Counted from the stretch's first letter, positions 22,816 to 31,474 are shown. The stretch: 64,000 nt of DNA from Unio delphinus (GCA_029339505.1 JAQISU010000192.1:758001-822000); one strand, 5' to 3'. A program made the numbers and translations. Notes: a model not told the origin generated them from the sequence alone.

Positions 22816-23762
22816 ATGGAATCAATTTATTATTCTCCGAGGGGATACTGGAGGGGTAACGCTGCAATCAATAAACTCGCTAGAGCTGCAAAAGTGAAAA
22901 AAAACCACTGCGGCTAATTGGTTATCCAAACAGGCACTATGGCAAATTTATCTACCACCGCCTAAACAAATTCAATTCTCGCATTTTGATGTGACCGCTC
23001 CTAATGAAGTTCATCAGGCTGATATATTATTTCTGCCACATGATCGTGGTTACAAATATGCGTTAACCGTAGTTGATGTTGCGAGTCGATACAAAGAAGC
23101 AGAACCGCTGAAAAACAAAATCAGCCACTGAAGTAGCTTCTGCATTTGAAAGGATTTATCGACGAGGTCCTCTGCACTGGCCAAATCTATTGCAGGTTGA
23201 TCCTGGCAAGGAATTTCAGGGTGCAGTGTTATCTACAATGAAACATCATAATGTCACCATACGACGAGGGCATACTGCGCTACATCGCGATCAGGCCATT
23301 GTAGAACGATTTAATCGGACGATTGCTGTGCGGTTATTTGGATATCAATACGCAAAAGAATTCATTCAAGAAAAGCGATCCAGTGAATGGGTTAAAAGAT
23401 TACCATCTGTGATTACTGCACTGAATAACGAGATTACTAGAACAATCAACATGAAACCTATCAACGCGATTAAAAAGAAGTCAATACCCGTACAACCACA
23501 AAAAGATTTCAAAGAACCAATTCTTGGTAGTAGTGTCATTGTGAGGTACTTATACGAACCAGGAGAGCTTGAAGGGGGTAGAAAAAGGGCTACTGATCCT
23601 ATTTGGAGCGTCATTACGCATAAGATATCTAGTATAACACGATCTACGGGTAGACCTCCAGTCTATAAACTGGATTCAACTGCCCCTCAACGAGGATTTA
23701 CTCGACAACAACTACAAGTGATTCCCGAGGATACTCAATTGCCACCGCATGGTCTTAAATAG
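22816..23762 (+). pseudogene. DDE integrase, frameshifted (outer)
   Basis: Homologous throughout to the intact inner integrase. Two extra A bases break it, one in the run at 22,897-22,904 and one at 23,111-23,115, each giving an early stop. From about 23,190 the frame is clean and keeps the second catalytic Asp (VDPGKEFQG), the catalytic Glu (AIVERFN) and the C-terminal region. Both lesions are in homopolymers, so sequencing or assembly error is an alternative. The 3' end overlaps the convergent polymerase gene by 8 bp. Confidence 0.85.
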
Positions 23763-24932
23763 CACCGTTGCGTCTATTGCACTCAAGACAAGTCAACATC
23801 ACATTATTTCTGACATGACCGAGATTGTTATTTTTTCTGTCTACGGTGAATTGGCGAGGATCCTTATCCGAATACTGCCAACGCATTATACAATTGCAAC
23901 TCGCGCAGTGATTATTCTGTTGTTTCTTCAAAGTGATTATTAGTTCAGCATCAATATCAAATTCTCGTTGTTTTTTTTTTTGTCCTGTTGTTTGTAACCG
24001 GAGAGTTTTTTATTAATGATGCTAACATCAATATCACTTATTGTTGTGTCATTATCATCGAAAACAACTCTTCGAAGTTGATTTATGTTTCGTACTCTGG
24101 ATACTGCGAGATAGACTAAATTTGACCATTCGATGTGATTATCCACCATCCAAACAATTGTATTCGATATAGTCAATCCCTGTGAAGAGTGTATTGTTGC
24201 TGCGTATCCTAGCGTCCACGGGGATTTATTAGCACGCAATGCATCTTCAACGACATTGATATCAACCAGCACAATATCATTTAATACCAGAATTTGTTTT
24301 TCACTCTCTCCTGGAATATCAACTTCAATATTCTGTTTTCGTGTATCCGATGGCCTATAACAAAGGGGTACTGGAAGCGTTGCAAATTTTTCTTTATGCA
24401 ATTCAAATAACTTCATCTGAAGTGTATCCCTGACTATTTTTCTACTTGCAATGATCAAATCGTTTGGTCTCCACGCTTCCCAGAAATCATTCATTGGGGT
24501 TTCTGAAATACTTCACGCGCTATTTCGCATTGGATTCTATCCGGTTGTAATCTAATTAGCGCTTTGAACTCGCGTAATCGTTCATCAAGTGATCTATAAT
24601 CAGTGGTGATTTCTTCATAGTAGTCTACAAAACCCTTTAGCCATTCATGTGGAGATGCACCGACAAATGGTGGTGGTTGGCCGTGATCCCCGCACATGAC
24701 GACTTTTGTGTTTTTGTTTAACAACCACTCAAGAAATGTTTTTAATACATCTAATGACACTGTGCATATTTCATCCCAAATTATGATTTCAGGAATGAAT
24801 TTATCACCCATACGCTCAGGAGTCCATTTGTCACCTTTCCATCGAAAAAAACTGTGATAAGTGCAAGCATTTACCCCTCGTTGTATCATCTCTCTGGCGA
24901 GTCTATGAGTCGGTGTTAGCACAATCATGTTA

Positions 24933-24948
24933 GAAACGCTAGCGTTTC
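24933..24948. repeat. Palindrome GAAACGCTAGCGTTTC
   Basis: Perfect 16-bp palindrome just after the Walker A region of the outer helicase. The inner copy has a different palindrome, GAAACACTTGTGTTTC, at the same codons (33,625-33,640). Confidence 0.9.
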
Positions 24949-26198
24949 CACAACGAAATAATTCAATTGCACGAGTTGTCTTTCCTGACCCACCACAACC
25001 GTTTAAATAAACTGTCTTGTATCTACATACTGGATCAGATACCGGTGGTGCATTAGAAAGTTCTGATTGAATTTCAATACGGTTACAACAAATATATTTA
25101 TCATCCATGGCAACGTCTGCGGATTCACAATACTCATGTAGCATCTCCTTTTTAAATCGCCAACACCCCCAATTTTCTTCGGGATCTGTGAATGCCGCTA
25201 CAGCTGATTTGTACTTATTGTGTATATACATCGAATCAGTGGCCACTCTAACCGCGGTATTAGGAAATCTATTTATCATCGAAAATAGATTAATAGAAGC
25301 ATAGGCTAACATTGAACTTCTTAAGTGTGTGTACTGGGAATTATATCCATCACAGTAGGTAACAACCGTACCTAATTTCTCACCATTGGATAGAAAAGCA
25401 TCCTTACGGGATACAAGTTTTCCCTGTTTCATTAAATCCGCTACAATAAAATCGTATTCAGCGACATCTATGATCAACCGCGAAGAATATTTTGCGTTAT
25501 CGTATCGTCCACCCTGGGTAAATTTACCGATTATTCTTCTTCCGAGATCTTTTGCTTGTTCTTTTTTAATTTCAAATAACTTCTTAGACCAATTTATGAT
25601 TTCTTCTTCACTGAAATCTGGAAACTGTTTTCGTAGTTCGTTGATTATTCTATCTAGATTGGGTTGTGGTAGCCAAACTTCTTTCTGAGCTCGATAGCAT
25701 ATAATAGCCTCGGAAACAATCAACGATATTAACATACCACAAACAATCATATATCTCAATAGCACTATTGGCATCCAGGCCTTTTCAGATAGGTGTCTAC
25801 CGAGCCAAACATAACTACACGGATGTAACCCTGTAGCTAATTCAAATGATATCACACGACCGAATCCGGTTAAATCAAAATCAGGCAATGGTCCATTAAT
25901 CGCAACACGAGTCATTTCATGCGTGGGGTGTCCAAATCGTTTGAAGTACTCAGCGCATTCCCCATACCCGAGAAAACTTCCGGGATAACACGCGGCTATA
26001 TCAATTGAAATCATACCATCACGTGAGTATTTCGTATTCCACAGTCCTCCATGACCAAATTCGACGCAACTTAATTTAACATCCTCGAGAAAATCATTTC
26101 GTGTTGGACGCCATGAGTTTTTTTCTCTTGCGAAGTGAGCTACCACTGATGGAATAGTAAAACTATCCGTGAGTAGTTTTTCATGGGAATTCTCCGGT

Positions 26199-26220
26199 GA
26201 AAAATCACTAGCGATTTTTC
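26199..26220. repeat. Near-palindrome around CACTAGCG in outer polymerase
   Basis: Ten-base arms with one mismatch around TAG. The inner copy keeps only the right arm here and has its own palindrome nearby at 34,972. Confidence 0.6.
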
Positions 26221-27194
26221 TCATTCTGTTATCTAATTCTTCAATGCGATATAATTCACCATTTGGTTTTACAAATTGATCGAATTCTTCATCACTTCTA
26301 AGTAACCACACTGACACAGGATCATCCTTACACAACGCATGAATAGCATCAAATAATTTCTCTTCATAGAAAACATCCCCGACGAACTCCTTAGGGATAG
26401 ATTTCACGGTTCGTTCTCGTGGAAATATTGTTACCGCACGTGTCCACGCGTGTTTGTTATGATCAATAATCTGTATTGGTGCTCCATTTTTGTTATATTT
26501 CGGTTCGTATAAAACCTCTCCGGTTATCGTCATAACGGTTATTGGGAATCGTAATGATGTTTCTAATTTAGCTATATCAGAAATCTTTGCACCATGCTGT
26601 TTCACTGTCAGTTCCCACTCGGTTATTTTCCTACGTCGCAGATCAGTTAGTTTATTTCCTCGGGATGCATTTGTGAAGTGTTCTATTATTCGTTCTGCTA
26701 CACAATTAAGCCCTGACGAATATTTCATAGGAGCTAGTTTTGCGATATCGGGTTTATCATTTAACGGATATATCCCATAAACCATTGCTGTTACGGGATA
26801 AGATCTTTCGTAGTATGGTTTATCAATGCTGGTTAGAATCCCTGGTTTGGAATCTCTACTCACAATGACAGCTTTTTTATTCTTGAGGATTGGTTCAAAT
26901 TTATCCTTAATAATCCATTTGCCATCGACTTCGATAATGAATTTGATTCGGAAAAAATGCCGTTTTTCCCCAACACGTGAAATTATCACTGCTGCTTTTT
27001 CATCATTCATGGTAGCATCAACAACACCATCAATTCGAAATGTTGACCAACAATAAGATGCTCCATCACGCTTGAATTCATTAAAACAGTCTCTGATTTT
27101 ACTAATCATGGCTTTATCAAGAATTGTATTCTTTGGTGTATTAGAAGCTATATCGAGATTGAATTGAGCATCTTTCCAGGGGTAATCTCTCTTG

Positions 27195-27745
27195 GACGTT
27201 TTTTTGGTTTATCGAGATTAAATCTAGGATTGATTTTTAATAATCTCTTAAACTCTTTCATGTTTCCGTCTATTGCACGTTTTTTGGGTTTATCGAGATT
27301 AAATCTAGGATTGATTTTGTTACGTCTTTTTGGTTTATCGAGATTAAATCTAGGATTGATTTTTAATAATCTCTTAAACTCTTTCATGTTTCCGTCTATT
27401 GGACGTTTGTTACGTTTTTTTGGTTTATCGAGATTAAATCTAGGATTGACTTTTAATAATCTCTTAAACTCTTTCATGTTTCCGTCTATTGGACGTTTGT
27501 TACGTTTTTTTGGTTTATCGAGATTAAATCTAGGATTGATTTTTAATAATCTCTTAAACTCTTTCATGTTTCCGTCTATTGGACGTTTGTTACGTTTTTT
27601 TGGTTTATCGAGATTAAATCTAGGATTGATTTTTAATAATCTCTTAAACTCTTTCATGTTTCCGTCTATTGGACGTTTGTTACGTTTTTTGGTTTATCGA
27701 GATTAAATCTAGGATTGATTTTTAATAATCTCTTAAACTCCTTAT
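27195..27745 (-). repeat. 90-bp coding minisatellite in outer polymerase N-terminus
   Basis: About six full and partial copies of a unit encoding MKEFKRLLKINPRFNLDKPK plus a basic tail. The inner gene has the corresponding MKEFKRLSKIKPW segment once. Length differences in A/T runs shift the frame between copies, so the array is not continuously readable from the gene start. Confidence 0.9.
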
Positions 27746-27782
27746 CAGCATTTTTCGAAGGCGTTCTCCCTAATTCCTTCAT

Positions 27783-27824
27783 GCTATAATTAAAACAAGC
27801 ATTTAAATGAAAGATTTTTATATA
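27783..27824. promoter_or_regulatory. Divergent promoter region between PolB and Cys-rich gene (outer)
   Basis: 42 bp between start codons, ending TTTTTATATA directly against the ATG. The inner copy has the same spacing and the same TATATA-ATG junction. Confidence 0.5.
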
Positions 27825-28229
27825 ATGAATCACTGCAAGTGGCTTATGATTGGATCAGTAACCCCGTGTAACAAATCATGCAGAAATGAGTTTTGTGGGT
27901 ATCATATGCAAAGCTTTCGACGTGGAAGCCTTGGTCCGTTACCCTGTATTCTATGTGGAGTTGGGGTCAGGGGAAAATCTCAGTTGTGTCTAAATTGCGG
28001 TGGTAAGCGATACAGGGAGTTGAAGCGATATTATGACAAAAGAATAAAAAATGGACAATCAATCAGAAATTATGACCCTGACGCTGACAAAGTCAGTATT
28101 CTTGACGCTGACAAAGTCAGTATCCTTGACAGAGTCAAGGATAAAATCATAAGAACTCCTCAAGACTACATCGAAAGATATTCCAAAGATGTAATCATTA
28201 GACCAAACAATGAATTAGACAAACAATAG
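27825..28229 (+). CDS. Cys-rich putative zinc-binding protein (outer)
   Basis: 134 residues from the ATG shared with the inner copy; an ATG 18 bp upstream is not conserved. The first cluster is PCNKSCRNEFCGYH and the second is PCILCG...LCLNCGGKRY, suggesting two zinc sites. Its C-terminal third carries an insertion absent from the inner protein, made of two CTGACAAAGTCAG palindromes and one CCTTGACAGAGTCAAGG palindrome in frame. Function unknown; DNA or RNA binding or regulation is a guess from the zinc motifs. Confidence 0.7.
   Translation: MNHCKWLMIGSVTPCNKSCRNEFCGYHMQSFRRGSLGPLPCILCGVGVRGKSQLCLNCGGKRYRELKRYYDKRIKNGQSIRNYDPDADKVSILDADKVSILDRVKDKIIRTPQDYIERYSKDVIIRPNNELDKQ
28084..28140. repeat. 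Cluster of three in-frame palindromes (outer)
   Basis: CTGAC-AAA-GTCAG at 28,084-28,096 and again at 28,108-28,120, then CCTTGAC-AGA-GTCAAGG at 28,124-28,140. All are perfect and absent from the inner gene. They add a DADKVSIL repeat to the protein. Confidence 0.88.
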
Positions 28230-28243
28230 TATTATGTATACGA

Positions 28244-28741
28244 ATGAACCAAGAATTCAGACTACACCCTCTGATTACAAATTATGAAGCATCCAGTGAT
28301 GGTACTGTCAGAAACCGTAGACTGAAGAACCCAGTTGGTGCTGACAATGGTATGGGGTATTTGGTGTTCACTGTTAATGGAAAGAAAACTTATCTCAATC
28401 ATCGTTTCGTGTACGAATGTTTCCATGGATTGATCGAGGATGATTCTGTCATTGATCATATTGATTCTAATCCAATGAACAATTCCTTATCAAATCTGCA
28501 GGCTATCACACAAAGTGAGAATACCAAACGAGGAAAGACTGGAAAATGCAAAACGGTTGGGAAGAGACCTGTGAAATCTTTGAATACGATAACTAACGAA
28601 GAAAAAATATTTCAATCAATAACCAGCGCCGGTAGGCACTTCGATATTTGTCCACCCTCAGTACGAAAAGTTGCAGAGGGGATTTATCGATCGGCTATTT
28701 CAAAAAGGACGGGACAAAAAGTTCAATTTAGTTATGTCTGA
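28244..28741 (+). CDS. Free-standing HNH endonuclease (outer)
   Basis: 165 residues. An N-terminal NUMOD4-like segment (NYEASSDGTVRN) is followed by an HNH_3-type core (LNHRFVYECFHG, VIDHIDSNPMNNSLSNLQ), and a C-terminal helix-turn-helix repeat resembles NUMOD1 (SITSAGRHFDICPPSVRKVAEG). This is the architecture of phage and giant-virus homing endonucleases. It is not inside an intron here. The frame is intact and a homologue sits at the same place in the inner element, so it is a resident gene. Confidence 0.85.
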   Translation: MNQEFRLHPLITNYEASSDGTVRNRRLKNPVGADNGMGYLVFTVNGKKTYLNHRFVYECFHGLIEDDSVIDHIDSNPMNNSLSNLQAITQSENTKRGKTGKCKTVGKRPVKSLNTITNEEKIFQSITSAGRHFDICPPSVRKVAEGIYRSAISKRTGQKVQFSYV

Positions 28742-28785
28742 TGCGTCATATTTTTCATTTAAAAATATATAATTGTTATAGAATA

Positions 28786-29142
28786 ATGAATTCTGAAAAC
28801 ATGAATAGCATTTTATCCGAGATTTCAAAATTGAAAAGTTGGGATATTGAACTATCAGATGGGTTAAATCCTGATCAAATCATGTCTGATTTTCAGGATA
28901 TAGAATACGGAGTTAACAACAATAAATATATGCTACCAAAGAAGTATGCGCTCATCAAAAGAATTCAGAATTCTATTAAGGACTCTCTCGCATTTTCCAG
29001 TGACGTAAGTGTGTTCGCTCCGTTGTATACCATCGTAGAACGAATACGAAAAGAATTGGGGTACGAATACGAATTGAAAAAGGAGGTTAATTCTAAAGTT
29101 AGAAACCTACGGGCGTTAATTCAAGAAAATGAACAATTTTGA
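28786..29142 (+). CDS. Conserved Maverick protein of unknown function (outer)
   Basis: 118 residues, start chosen to match the inner homologue. Mostly helical in character. Conserved blocks are GLNPDQIMSDFQDI, LPKKYALIKRIQ and APLYTIVERIRKELG. The frame is intact. No family recognised; its place before the structural genes suggests a virion or regulatory role, but nothing in the sequence proves it. Confidence 0.7.
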   Translation: MNSENMNSILSEISKLKSWDIELSDGLNPDQIMSDFQDIEYGVNNNKYMLPKKYALIKRIQNSIKDSLAFSSDVSVFAPLYTIVERIRKELGYEYELKKEVNSKVRNLRALIQENEQF

Positions 29143-29240
29143 TTGACCGACCATTTATCATTATTTGATTGACCGACTATTTATCATTATTTGATTGACC
29201 GACCATTTATCATTATTTGATTGACCGACTATTAATCATT
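29141..29240. repeat. 26-bp tandem repeat, four copies (outer)
   Basis: The GATTGACCGACCATTTATCA unit plus TTATTT starts at 29,141, 29,167, 29,193 and 29,219, with alternate copies reading CGACC and CGACT. It fills the space upstream of the split gene and is absent from the inner element. Confidence 0.9.
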
Positions 29241-29308
29241 TTTTTTTAGCCGACCCTCAAGGGATGTCAAAAATCGATGGTGTTAGGTCGGATTGAAAAA
29301 TTGTTTTG

Positions 29309-29341
29309 CAATTGAAAAATTGTTTCTGATTTTAAATAATG
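29309..29341 (+). promoter_or_regulatory. Shared leader element before outer split gene
   Basis: A 33-bp stretch starting CAATTGAAAAATTGTTTCTG runs to the ATG. The same sequence with one change precedes the small basic protein gene at 46,961-46,993. A common upstream control or leader element is inferred. Confidence 0.5.
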
Positions 29342-29953
29342 GTCAATGAAGCATTAACAACCCGATTGGCTCGTGAACGACTGGATGCAATTAAGAGATT
29401 TGTACCAATTCGTGACTCTGTACGGAATAAACTGCAACAACGACAACAAGCGCAGACTGACTTTTCTGTGTCAAGTGAACAATTGTTTACTCCGATAACA
29501 AGTGCGACCAAAGATGTGAAAAAGTTAACTGAAGCAGCGATATACGGAGATATTCCTGAGCGAGAACGAGTAAAGAAGGCGCCGCTGCTTGATACGCTTG
29601 AAAAGATAGCAGCAGAGACCGGACAAACACGCGCAGGGATACAACAGTTATCCAGTGATATAAAAACTCAGCGCGAGTATGAACAATTAGCTGATATTGA
29701 TGATTCTGTGCCTGAACCACAACCTGTTGATGTCGTCACCCCAAAAGGTATCCCCTTTATAGACAAATTCACCGAAGAAGCTATAACAGAAATAAAACAA
29801 CCTCAATTAATAAAACTCGAAGATTATGCAGATTTTGGCATTTTCGCTGCCCAAAAATATTATTCAAAGGGAGAGTTTTTAAAAGACGAGTATAAAAACA
29901 GTAGAATTAAACGAGACGACTGGGTAGATTGGTTGTATAAAATAAACAAGGAG
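29339..29953 (+). pseudogene. Unknown structural-region protein, N-terminal part (outer, split)
   Basis: 205 codons homologous to the start of the inner 380-residue protein (TTRLARERL, RDSVRNKLQQRQ). The frame runs straight into the inner Maverick TIR after a Glu codon. The rest of the gene resumes in the same phase at 46,549, immediately after the second AGGAG copy. The interruption is thus a clean insertion with no other loss at the junction. Confidence 0.9.
29949..29953. other. Target-site duplication of inner Maverick, left copy (AGGAG)
   Basis: AGGAG directly before the left inner TIR, repeated at 46,544-46,548 directly after the right TIR. Confidence 0.85.
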
Positions 29954-30287
29954 AGCAGCAGAGGAGGTGAACAGACCAAGTTTTCAAGCAAAAATAAGGC
30001 TTCTACGGAAACCGAAAATATCTAACAAAATGCAGAGGAGGTGAACAGACCAACTTTTACAGGCGTCGATTTAGCAAACTGAGGCTTTCTCGAAAATGCT
30101 TAATATAAGCCTCCATTCATCAAAATAAAATTAAAAAAAAAACGACGCCATTTTTGTTGTCACCATCCCCTTTGCTGCTACGATGCTTGGAAAATTCGTG
30201 GAGTTTTCGGGTAAAAAAAAAGATGCCATTTAGTTGACGTTCACCTCCTCGGCTGCTAATGCGCTAACTAAATATTTGATCAAGTCC
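29954..30287. repeat. Left TIR of inner Maverick
   Basis: 334 bp starting AGCAGCAGAGGAGGTGAACAG. A second direct copy (GCAGAGGAGGTGAACAGACC) lies near 30,031, and inverted copies (GTTCACCTCCTCGGCTGCT and a CCATCCCCTTTGCTGCT variant) lie near the inner half. It overlaps the last codons and stop of the ATPase. I noticed one mismatch with the right TIR. Confidence 0.95.
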
Positions 30288-30926
30288 GACACGATATCTT
30301 GTCCGAGGGTCTGATAAATTTATCGTCACAAATCCGTGTGGGATTGTCTGAGCGTGGCTAAAGAAATTTCTAAATCGATTATGATCCATATCACCACCGC
30401 ACCAAGTTTGCCAAATATTTCTAAGAGTATGAGTATCAACTCCGTTAAATACACACAGCATATTGCAGTTATCTCTGATCACTTTTGGTATTTGAGTGTA
30501 ACGTTGAGTGATATATATCACATCGGTGTTTTTATGTCTGCCTCTGGAAAATATTCTAGCAGGATTCTTTTGATTATCTAACATAATATCATCATATACG
30601 ACTAAATTGTTAATACTTCCATCAATATCATCAATATTCGGTGCCTCTTCGATATCGGTTATAAACTCAATAACACCATCGCCGTTAATTTCTTGCGCGG
30701 CATCATTAAAATCCTTTAATACTTCATAACATCGTTGATCGTCTACACTCGGAGCAATCATGTACAATTTATCCCACTTCATCCATCTCGTTATCAAATT
30801 AAGTAGCAATTGTGTTTTACCACTTCCAGATGGTCCGATGATAATCGCGCGAATAGAATTTGGTAACATTGCATGGTGTCTAATAGGTTCCCGTCGTCGA
30901 GTAGCTGAATAATCAATTACATTCAT
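30264..30926 (-). CDS. DNA-packaging ATPase (inner)
   Basis: 220 residues. Walker A GPSGSGKT at 31-38, Walker B NNLVVYDD at about 106-113, then the TDVIYITQRY motif and a C-terminus GLDQIFS. It belongs to the FtsK/HerA-type packaging ATPases that power genome translocation into the procapsid. Normal length for Polinton ATPases. The final codons lie inside the left TIR, so the matching right TIR carries a copy of that sequence just after the penton gene stop. It is divergent with the zinc ribbon across 18 bp. Confidence 0.93.
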   Translation of the reverse strand: MNVIDYSATRRREPIRHHAMLPNSIRAIIIGPSGSGKTQLLLNLITRWMKWDKLYMIAPSVDDQRCYEVLKDFNDAAQEINGDGVIEFITDIEEAPNIDDIDGSINNLVVYDDIMLDNQKNPARIFSRGRHKNTDVIYITQRYTQIPKVIRDNCNMLCVFNGVDTHTLRNIWQTWCGGDMDHNRFRNFFSHAQTIPHGFVTINLSDPRTRYRVGLDQIFS

Positions 30927-30944
30927 AACTGTTATATATAAATT
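30927..30944. promoter_or_regulatory. 18-bp divergent promoter candidate (inner)
   Basis: AACTGTTATATATAAATT lies between two opposed start codons. The TATATATAA core is nearly symmetrical and could serve both genes, but leaves leaders of only a few bases if used as a normal start-proximal element. Confidence 0.55.
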
Positions 30945-31127
30945 ATGGATCTATATTGTGTGAAGTGTAGGACGCGTACTGGCACAAATGACTTGACGAC
31001 GATTACAACGAAAAATAATCGATCAGCGCTTTCTGGTAAATGCGTACAATGTAGTACGAAAAAATTTAGATTTACTTCCACGAAACCTTTAAAAAAAAAC
31101 GAGGAGGTGATATTGCAGCCAAATTGA
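30945..31127 (+). CDS. Small zinc-ribbon protein, upstream frame of a frameshift pair (inner)
   Basis: 60 residues with CVKCRTRTG and GKCVQCSTKKF, a DUF5679-like zinc ribbon. The end of the frame (LKKNEEVILQPN) overlaps the phospholipase-like frame by 28 bp. The A_AAA_AAC heptamer at 31,094-31,100 is in zero-frame phase, exactly as in the outer copy although the codons around it have diverged. It could act alone or as the N-terminal domain of a longer shifted product. Confidence 0.82.
   Translation: MDLYCVKCRTRTGTNDLTTITTKNNRSALSGKCVQCSTKKFRFTSTKPLKKNEEVILQPN
31094..31100 (+). promoter_or_regulatory. Candidate -1 ribosomal frameshift heptamer A_AAA_AAC (inner)
   Basis: The slippery heptamer is the end of a nine-A run. 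Directly downstream GGAGGTG can pair with CACCTTC about 70 nt on, with one G-U pair. The outer copy makes a fully Watson-Crick version of the same stem. Confidence 0.62.
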
Positions 31128-31459
31128 CAAAACTCCCAGGAACACCGTGGGCAAAGTATCCAGGAGAAAAGCACCTTCCAGGATATAGCTACTGTGGACC
31201 GGGAACACGATTAGATATCAGACTTGATGATCAAAATCAGCCCCGACCCGGCGAGTATCCAATAAACGCTATTGATAAGGCGTGTCATGCTCATGATGTC
31301 GCTTATAAAAGCAGCAATCTTCAACACAGACATCTCGCAGATGTAAAATTAATTCATGCGTTAAATGCTATTCCTGATAAATCCTTCAAAGAAAAATTGG
31401 CTTCGTGGTTGGTAAAATCTGCTATGAAGGGTAAATTGATGTTAGGTGCTGGTAATTGA
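31100..31459 (+). CDS. Parvovirus-type phospholipase A2-like domain, -1 frame (inner)
   Basis: 119 codons read in the -1 frame after the heptamer, starting RGGDIAAKLTK. The calcium loop is YCGPGT, the catalytic pair is in KACHAHDVAY, and the C-terminus MLGAGN fits an (M/I/L)xGx-G adenain-type site. No ATG precedes the core; a TTG at 31,124 is the only near-cognate codon noted and is TTA in the outer copy. Animal-tropic Polinton relatives (adintoviruses) are reported to carry PLA2-like genes. A role in membrane passage is inferred from parvoviruses. Confidence 0.85.
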   Translation, partial: RGGDIAAKLTKLPGTPWAKYPGEKHLPGYSYCGPGTRLDIRLDDQNQPRPGEYPINAIDKACHAHDVAYKSSNLQHRHLADVKLIHALNAIPDKSFKEKLASWLVKSAMKGKLMLGAGN

Positions 31460-31474
31460 AAATGCTAGCATTTT
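31459..31474. repeat. Palindrome AAAATGCTAGCATTTT between PLA2 and integrase
   Basis: Perfect 16-bp palindrome between the PLA2 stop and the integrase ATG. The outer copy has only a few bases at this junction, so this is a filled/empty pair. Confidence 0.92.

Larger units (their letters stand above)
23755..27782 (-). pseudogene. PolB-SF1 helicase-HNH gene, frameshifted (outer)
   Basis: Aligns with the intact inner gene from end to end. The start (27,782) is followed by tandem copies of a 90-bp coding unit with frameshifts, then the polymerase: SIDIAACYPGSF (motif A), GKFTQGG (motif B), VATDSMYI (motif C). The helicase half has GCGGSGKTT, IIWDEIC and TIHSSQG. Further shifts occur at about 24,501-24,515 (one base lost relative to the inner copy, stop at 24,491) and in the T run at 23,971-23,981, which removes the HNH domain from the frame. 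The HNH codons remain clear (HCASCNC and CLECNRR) to the stop at 23,755. A 16-bp palindrome lies in the helicase part at 24,933. Confidence 0.88.

Noticed and set aside
27164..27706. 180-codon plus-strand frame of LNLGLIFNNLLNSF repeats
   Set aside because: Antisense shadow of the coding minisatellite in the polymerase gene.
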